Made by a program: the position numbers and the translations under genes. A stretch of DNA of 9,735 nt from Patescibacteria group bacterium (GTDB lineage Bacteria > Patescibacteriota > Microgenomatia > UBA10105 > UBA927), in NCBI GenBank assembly GCA_003545435.1, contig DPYI01000065.1, positions 1,078 to 10,812 of the forward strand, in the 5' to 3' direction. The notes under the pieces are model-generated. The model searched no databases and was not told the DNA's origin. It worked only from the letters and a program-made list of their open reading frames with translations. Position 1 is the stretch's first letter, and every line of letters starts with the position of its first letter. Of this stretch, positions 5,656 through 9,735 are shown piece by piece.

Positions 5656-5685
5656 CTTCCTTGTTTTAGTAATCCTTCCGTTATT

Positions 5686-7326
5686 TTACTCCTGAAACCG
5701 GAAAATTGTAAGGGCGTTGTTTGTATAAATTTTTTTGAGAAACGGGTACTGTTCCAGGTTTCTGGTTGGGTACGGTTCTGAGGGAGAAAGGAGTACATAC
5801 CCGATATCATTCTCTATAAGAAATTGACGCGCTTGATCCGGACTCATGCCTCCTTGGTAAAACCCTTCGGATATTCCGATTTTTTCCTCATATTGTGGAG
5901 TAAAAAACATGCGTCCCAGGTAAACATTGCGGTCCACAATACAAGGCACAATCATACCCAGAGACAATGAAGGAGACGTAAGAACTGCCCGCCGGTTAGA
6001 TTGTTGATTGAGTGTTTTGATGCCGTCCAGCAATTCATTTGATTGGTAACTAATCGGATCTACTCCTCCGAATGAGCGGAGGATGGAAAGCGTGACGACG
6101 ATGCTGTAGAGGAGAAATCCGAAAATAAATAAGTCCGCAACGAGTTTTGAAAATGGAAATCTTTTTGAAATTTCCCTGATTCCCACTACCGCTAATACTC
6201 CGAAAAGGACATAGGAAAGCGGAGTGAAGAACCGAAGATTAAACGTCCCGAGATATTTGGCAAAAGACGTGGAGGCAAAGAAGTAGCTGCATATAGTAAA
6301 AAACAGAATCAAAAGTCTTATAGGTGTTGTTGATTTGAAATACCTCCGTATTCCAAAAGGAACAAAAAGTAGGATCGGCCCGATGGTCAATAAAATCAGG
6401 GATACTGCCGGATAATTTTGCTGGGCTGTTTCCCAGGCCATGACCCATGTGAACAGCTCCCCTGATCCGTGGATGTGTTTTATAAAAAGTGCAGCAGGAA
6501 GAACGCAAAGGCCGACAGCCAAAAGAAACAAAGCAATTCGTTTTGTTTTTACACCATTTTTTTCCTTTACAAACGATTTCCAGATGAGAATCATGCCGAC
6601 AATCCCGAAGCTCACAAGGACATTGATCACCTGCAGCGGTCCGAAGGTCAGAAGGACAAGAAGGATGAGAATGAGGAGCGTTGTGTAAATAATAAGGCTT
6701 CGTATTTTTTTTATGTGAATGTTTGCAAATATCCGGTCCATGAGAAGCAGCGACAGGAGCACGCATATCGTTGTCGTCAGGTGGTGCGGGATGCCGCCGA
6801 TTCTGTGGAACAGACTGATCGGCGCGTACCAGAAATCATACGGAACAATTGCCCATTGACCGAGGGCTCCCGTAAACTTGATAAAAGGGACGGCACATAC
6901 GGAAAAAAGAAACGCGCTTATCTGGAAAAAAAACGGCTCGTCCGGAATCATTTTTCGGATAACAAGAAACAGTAAAAAACAGAGGAGTATGGAAAAAAGA
7001 AATATGGATACCCAATAGGCAGCAAACGGCGTGAGGTGGAAAAAGAGAGCGAATTTACCGATAAAAATATACTGCCCCCACCCGATAAGCGTCCTGGTCG
7101 GGTCATGGGTCGTAAACTGGTTTTGGATAAGCCAGTGTCCGAACGCCCCTTGGGCTATCTGCTGGACATATTCAAAATAATCCTGATAATAGTGCCCGAC
7201 TGCGAGGTAGGTATACTCTTTGGGCGTTTGGAAATACCCGATGATGACCCGGAGGATATTGAGAATACCGATGCTTATTGAAAGAATTCCGACGAGGAAC
7301 CACCGGCGTATGTTTTTTTTCTGCAT
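5686..7326 (-). CDS. Polytopic membrane protein, GT-C-type glycosyltransferase-like
   Basis: A 546-aa integral membrane protein with about ten or more hydrophobic segments between residues 9 and 415, followed by a soluble C-terminal domain (about 420-546). After the first span (9-31) comes a loop with GHYYQDYFEY (44-53) holding D49 and E52, then QNQFTTHDPTRTLIGWGQY. An acidic pair in the first outer loop is the usual catalytic signature of GT-C enzymes, which transfer sugars from lipid-phosphate carriers. The C-terminal domain ends DIGYVLLSPSEPYPTRN...KIYTNNALTIFRFQE, a form common after such membrane cores. I cannot identify acceptor or sugar. Being upstream of and close to a secreted protease suggests a joint cell-surface role, for example glycosylating exported proteins; this is inference. 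The ATG at 7326 has only a weak ribosome binding site. Two promoter candidates lie upstream. Confidence 0.75.
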   Translation of the reverse strand: MQKKNIRRWFLVGILSISIGILNILRVIIGYFQTPKEYTYLAVGHYYQDYFEYVQQIAQGAFGHWLIQNQFTTHDPTRTLIGWGQYIFIGKFALFFHLTPFAAYWVSIFLFSILLCFLLFLVIRKMIPDEPFFFQISAFLFSVCAVPFIKFTGALGQWAIVPYDFWYAPISLFHRIGGIPHHLTTTICVLLSLLLMDRIFANIHIKKIRSLIIYTTLLILILLVLLTFGPLQVINVLVSFGIVGMILIWKSFVKEKNGVKTKRIALFLLAVGLCVLPAALFIKHIHGSGELFTWVMAWETAQQNYPAVSLILLTIGPILLFVPFGIRRYFKSTTPIRLLILFFTICSYFFASTSFAKYLGTFNLRFFTPLSYVLFGVLAVVGIREISKRFPFSKLVADLFIFGFLLYSIVVTLSILRSFGGVDPISYQSNELLDGIKTLNQQSNRRAVLTSPSLSLGMIVPCIVDRNVYLGRMFFTPQYEEKIGISEGFYQGGMSPDQARQFLIENDIGYVLLSPSEPYPTRNLEQYPFLKKIYTNNALTIFRFQE

Positions 7327-7344
7327 AGAATTACTTCATTATTG

Positions 7345-7374
7345 ATTATAGCGGAATTAGGAAACTGTTATGAA
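7345..7374 (-). promoter_or_regulatory. Candidate proximal promoter of the GT-C-like/protease unit
   Basis: On the minus strand, TTCATA (7374-7369, 4 of 6) and a perfect TATAAT (7350-7345) are 18 bp apart. The predicted start near 7338 leaves a leader of only about 12 nt before the ATG at 7326, which fits the lack of a strong ribosome binding site. Confidence 0.4.
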
Positions 7375-7377
7375 CAT

Positions 7378-7407
7378 ATAATATTAAATTTTAGATGGAA
7401 GTATCAA
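7378..7407 (-). promoter_or_regulatory. Candidate distal promoter of the GT-C-like/protease unit
   Basis: On the minus strand, TTGATA (7407-7402, 5 of 6) and TATTAT (7383-7378, 5 of 6) are 18 bp apart, giving a predicted start near 7371 and a 45-nt leader. It is in tandem with the proximal candidate. The region is AT-rich, so chance matches are likely. Confidence 0.3.
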
Positions 7408-7431
7408 CAGTGCTGACGAATTATGCAAATT

Positions 7432-7635
7432 TTAAAGACGGATTCGGGGGAGAAATGCCTCCATATATTCAAAAAACACTTTTTGTGGTATCTCACCTTT
7501 CAGAAGTTTTGCAGTTATAAATCTTTCTGTTTGTCTTTGTAAAGCTCCTTGAGTACTTTGCGTTTCCGGACTTGGAGGAAAAAGGTTCGGCAGATAATCG
7601 TTAACCGCATCTTGGATCCGTTCAGGCATTTTCAT
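7432..7635 (-). CDS. Small hypothetical protein (67 aa), divergent from dnaG
   Basis: The frame starts at ATG 7635; a second in-frame ATG at 7629 (MPERIQ) is an alternative. Neither has a clear Shine-Dalgarno. The product is soluble, with a proline-rich middle (PNLFPPSPETQ) between two likely helices, the second reading RFITAKLLKGEIPQKVFFEYMEAF. It has no signal peptide, cysteines or known motif. A minus-strand promoter candidate (TTGAAA-N16-TATGAT) ends just ahead of it, which supports expression with a very short leader. It lies divergent from dnaG and about 105 bp ahead of the GT-C-like gene on the same strand. The composition looks protein-like, but the length is short enough that a chance frame remains possible. 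Family not recognised. Confidence 0.5.
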   Translation of the reverse strand: MKMPERIQDAVNDYLPNLFPPSPETQSTQGALQRQTERFITAKLLKGEIPQKVFFEYMEAFLPRIRL

Positions 7636-7648
7636 ATACGGGAACTAT

Positions 7649-7676
7649 ATCATATCTTTTATAAGATTGCTTTCAA
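7649..7676 (-). promoter_or_regulatory. Candidate minus-strand promoter for the 67-aa gene
   Basis: TTGAAA (7676-7671, 5 of 6) and TATGAT (7654-7649, 5 of 6) are 16 bp apart on the minus strand. The predicted start near 7642 gives a nearly leaderless transcript for the 67-aa ORF. It lies in the dnaG leader, so the two divergent transcription units would share this stretch. Confidence 0.35.
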
Positions 7677-7708
7677 AGGCTCCTCCTGCTATCTTTAGAC
7701 CAGAAAAT

Positions 7709-9475
7709 ATGAGTGACGTTGACGAAGTGAAATCCAGATTGAATATTGTTGACATTGCCGGGGAACGGGTGACATTGAAAAAAGCAGGCAGGAATTTCAA
7801 AGGACTGTGTCCGTTCCATAAGGAAAAAACGCCCTCATTTATGGTGTCGCCGGAACGCCAGACATTTCATTGCTTCGGATGCGGGAAGGGCGGGTCGGTC
7901 ATTGATTTTGTCATGGAGTATGAGCACATTGATTTTCTTGAAGCTCTGGAACAGCTGGCGGGAAGGGCCGGCGTAACACTGACCAAACGGATAGGTGATT
8001 CGCCAGAGCAGAAACTGAAAGAAAAACTTTATGAGGTCAACGCTCTTAGCGGTGAGTTTTACCAGTATATGCTTACTAGTCACCGGTTGGGAGAAAAGGC
8101 GCTTTCTTACCTTAAAAACCGCGGCATCTCGGGTAAATCCATCAAAACATTCGGCTTGGGATACAGCCCGAACAGTTGGGACGCGCTTTCTTTGTTTCTT
8201 AAGAAGAAAAAGTTTGATGAGCGGATATTGGCGACTGCTGGATTGACGGTTCAGGGAAACCGCGGGTTTTACGACAGGTTCAGGGGGCGGGTGATGTTTA
8301 CCCTTCGGGATCATCGGGGGAATGTCGTCGGGTTCTCAGGAAGAGTATTGGATCCAACCATTAAAGAGGCAAAGTACATCAATACCTCGGAAACTCCGGT
8401 GTACAGCAAAAGCAACGTACTGTATGGGCTGGATGTCACGAAATCCGCTATCGCAAAAGCAGGGGAAGCAATAGTCATGGAGGGAGAACTGGATCTTATT
8501 TCTTCATTTCAGGAAGGAGTAAGCAATATCGTTGCCATCAAAGGATCCGCTCTTACCGAAGGACATGTCCGGATTCTCAGGCGGTTTGCAAAAACATTAG
8601 TGTTTTGTCTGGACAGCGACATGGCAGGAGACGCGGCTTCCAGGCGCGGTGTGGATATAGCCGAGCGTGAAGGATTTGAGATAAAAGCCATCCTCATCCC
8701 GTCCGGCAAAGATCCGGATGAAGCAGTCAGGGAAGACCCCGTTGGATTTAAAAAGGCAGTGAACAGCGCAATTCCCATATATGATTTTTTTCTCACCTCC
8801 ATCCAAAAACGGTTTGACCTGGCAACAGCTTTCGGCAAAAAAAAGGCAAGCGAAGAGCTTTTACCCATCCTTTTCCGGATGACAAACGCCATTGTGCGCG
8901 GGCACTATGTAAAGAAACTGGCACAGCTCATAGGAGTATCGGAGGAATATGTGGATGAGGAGATGCGGAAAGTAAAGCTGCCGCTTGGGACTGAGCAGGA
9001 TACCAAAGAAAAGGAAACTGCAGAGGTTCTCACCCGGCAGGAAAAAATTGAGCTGTACACCCTGGCTTTACTGTTGCAGGGAAAATCAAAAGAGCTGTGG
9101 ACGGATTTGGAGCAGGCGGTCCCGATTTCAGATTTTTCTTATCCGCCGGTGAAACGGATTTTGCAGGAATTACAAACGTACCTTGCCAAAACCCGGGATT
9201 TTTCGATCTCTGCATTTGTCAAAACGCTTCCGTCAGAACTTGTCTCTGTATGTGACCAGGCGTATTTGTGGGATGTGTCAGACAGTACCGACACTGAAGC
9301 AAAATATCAGGAAGAATGGAAAAAGACCGTACGGGAGCTCAAAAGAGCTATCATTAGAAAAAAAATTGCTGACCTCAATCAGGAGCTTCACGCTGTTGAT
9401 GACCCGACCCTCCAGGAGAGACTTTCGGAGCTAACCAAAGAGCTTTCCCTGGTAGAAAAATCAGCCTTATCCTGA
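7709..9475 (+). CDS. dnaG: DNA primase DnaG
   Basis: Primase makes the short RNA primers for chromosome replication. The product is 588 aa from the ATG at 7709, chosen because MSDVDEVKSRLNIVDIAGERV is the canonical start of the family; the frame opens 14 codons earlier at a TTG, but that extension has no conserved features. The CHC2 zinc domain holds C34, H37, C55 and C58. The catalytic core (about 115-370) includes YDRFRGRVMFTLRD, GFSGR and YINTSETPVYSKSNVLYG. The TOPRIM site has E258 and D262 in EGELD, where most bacteria have EGYMD, and D302/D304 in CLDSDMAGD. A helical C-terminal region (about 430-588), rich in charged residues, is the likely helicase-binding domain. It is followed by rpoD, as in the macromolecular synthesis operon. 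No strong ribosome binding site is seen ahead of the start. Confidence 0.97.
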   Translation: MSDVDEVKSRLNIVDIAGERVTLKKAGRNFKGLCPFHKEKTPSFMVSPERQTFHCFGCGKGGSVIDFVMEYEHIDFLEALEQLAGRAGVTLTKRIGDSPEQKLKEKLYEVNALSGEFYQYMLTSHRLGEKALSYLKNRGISGKSIKTFGLGYSPNSWDALSLFLKKKKFDERILATAGLTVQGNRGFYDRFRGRVMFTLRDHRGNVVGFSGRVLDPTIKEAKYINTSETPVYSKSNVLYGLDVTKSAIAKAGEAIVMEGELDLISSFQEGVSNIVAIKGSALTEGHVRILRRFAKTLVFCLDSDMAGDAASRRGVDIAEREGFEIKAILIPSGKDPDEAVREDPVGFKKAVNSAIPIYDFFLTSIQKRFDLATAFGKKKASEELLPILFRMTNAIVRGHYVKKLAQLIGVSEEYVDEEMRKVKLPLGTEQDTKEKETAEVLTRQEKIELYTLALLLQGKSKELWTDLEQAVPISDFSYPPVKRILQELQTYLAKTRDFSISAFVKTLPSELVSVCDQAYLWDVSDSTDTEAKYQEEWKKTVRELKRAIIRKKIADLNQELHAVDDPTLQERLSELTKELSLVEKSALS

Positions 9476-9481
9476 TATACT
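9453..9481 (+). promoter_or_regulatory. Candidate extended -10 promoter for rpoD inside the dnaG end
   Basis: TGATATACT at 9473-9481 is an extended -10 (TGn plus TATACT) whose TGA is the dnaG stop codon. TAGAAA (4 of 6) lies 17 bp upstream at 9453-9458. The predicted start near 9488 would give rpoD its own transcript with a leader of about 90 nt that includes the hairpin at 9529. Confidence 0.42.
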
Positions 9482-9528
9482 ATAGCCGTATCTTTCAAGT
9501 AAAATCAGGCGGAAAGCGAAGTCCTTTG

Positions 9529-9553
9529 GTTTATCCCCTGATAGGGGATAAAC
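9529..9553 (+). promoter_or_regulatory. Perfect 10-bp hairpin between dnaG and rpoD
   Basis: GTTTATCCCC (9529-9538) and GGGGATAAAC (9544-9553) are perfect reverse complements around the loop TGATA. AGTCC (9520-9524) and GGACT (9556-9560) can extend the stem beyond a small internal loop. No T-run follows on the plus strand, so it is not a standard intrinsic terminator. It ends 24 nt before the rpoD start. In E. coli the dnaG-rpoD spacer of the same operon is a site of mRNA processing; a similar role, or control of rpoD translation, is inferred. Confidence 0.7.
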
Positions 9554-9577
9554 TGGGACTCACGGAATACCGAACAC

Positions 9578-9735
9578 ATGGCAAAAACACGAACAATATC
9601 TACTGTTGAAGAGCTCCTCTCGGAAGGGAAAGAAAACGGATTTATCACGCAGGATGACATTCTTTCCCTTTTCCCCAAACCCGAAGATCACATTAAAGAC
9701 CTGGATAAACTCTACGATAAACTCATCCGGGGCGG
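9578..9735 (+). CDS. rpoD: RNA polymerase primary sigma factor, N-terminus (partial)
   Basis: The ATG at 9578 opens a frame that stays open to the end of the window: 52 complete codons, 3' end missing. The product starts MAKTRTISTVEELLSEGKEN, then GFITQDDILSLFPKPEDHIKDLDKLYDKL. This matches region 1.1 of primary sigma factors (a Leu-Ile-Gly-Lys-type helix, then a 'G-(Y/F)-(L/I)-T-x-(D/E)-(D/E)-I' segment and a run of acidic helices). Region 1.1 keeps free sigma from binding DNA; the later regions that read the -10 and -35 boxes lie outside the window. The place directly after dnaG is the usual one for rpoD. Only weak purines (ACGGAA) lie upstream of the start, and the hairpin at 9529-9553 precedes it. 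Identification rests on the N-terminus plus position. Confidence 0.85.
   Translation, partial: MAKTRTISTVEELLSEGKENGFITQDDILSLFPKPEDHIKDLDKLYDKLIRG

Noticed and set aside
6239..6766. Long alternative frame inside the GT-C-like gene on the minus strand
   Set aside because: The composition is unlike a membrane or folded protein and it lies fully within a convincing polytopic membrane protein gene.
7667..7708. Use of the TTG at 7667 as the dnaG start
   Set aside because: The 14 extra residues have no DnaG-like features, and MSDVDEVKSRLNIVD at 7709 is the family's usual beginning.
9529..9553. Intrinsic terminator after dnaG
   Set aside because: The stem is strong, but no T-tract follows on the plus strand, and rpoD directly downstream would normally be co-transcribed.
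1..9735. CRISPR array, tRNA, rRNA or insertion sequence
   Set aside because: I saw no regularly spaced repeats, cloverleaf-like segments, rRNA motifs or transposase-like frames.

Overview
The window looks like chromosomal DNA of a Patescibacteria (CPR) bacterium, most likely from the Microgenomates side. The grounds are the style of several proteins: a DnaG with the TOPRIM variant EGELD, a polytopic GT-C-like protein with an HYYQDYFEY motif, a secreted papain-like protease ending in Cys/Asp-rich modules, and a short 'KKGFA' prepilin-like N-terminus on a Ser/Thr/Pro-rich surface protein. The placement rests on recognition of protein style, not on a phylogeny. Reading frames use the standard bacterial code.

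Positions 1-833 (+) hold a probable two-gene AbiEii-type nucleotidyltransferase module with an unusually long overlap between the genes. Positions 834-1855 (+) are accessory-looking: a decayed palindromic repeat, a 65-aa hypothetical, a membrane-anchored Ser/Thr/Pro-rich protein, a 9-codon mini-ORF and a 42-aa small protein with a strong ribosome binding site. Positions 1888-3362 (+) carry a membrane-anchored thermonuclease homologue followed at once by a SurE-family nucleotidase, behind a good candidate promoter and a leader that can fold over the ribosome binding site. Positions 3443-3922 (+) encode a Nudix hydrolase.

Positions 7326-3958 (-) form a two-gene unit: a large polytopic GT-C-like membrane protein and, 30 bp downstream, a secreted C1A cysteine protease with a calcium-binding-like tail. 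A 67-aa minus-strand ORF lies between this unit and the plus-strand dnaG (7709-9475). The start of rpoD (9578 onward) runs off the window. The dnaG-rpoD order is the conserved core of the macromolecular synthesis operon; here an extended -10 promoter candidate overlaps the dnaG stop codon and a perfect 10-bp hairpin sits ahead of rpoD.

The most notable non-gene signal is a short palindrome, TCCGCC-N4-GGCGGATGGCG, present twice. One copy lies in the thermonuclease leader. The other lies in frame inside the Nudix gene, where it seems to add about six residues to an otherwise conserved 'LPP-AFDHGK' segment. This resembles in-frame spread of a small palindromic element. No complete novel defence or mobile system is visible beyond the AbiEii pair.
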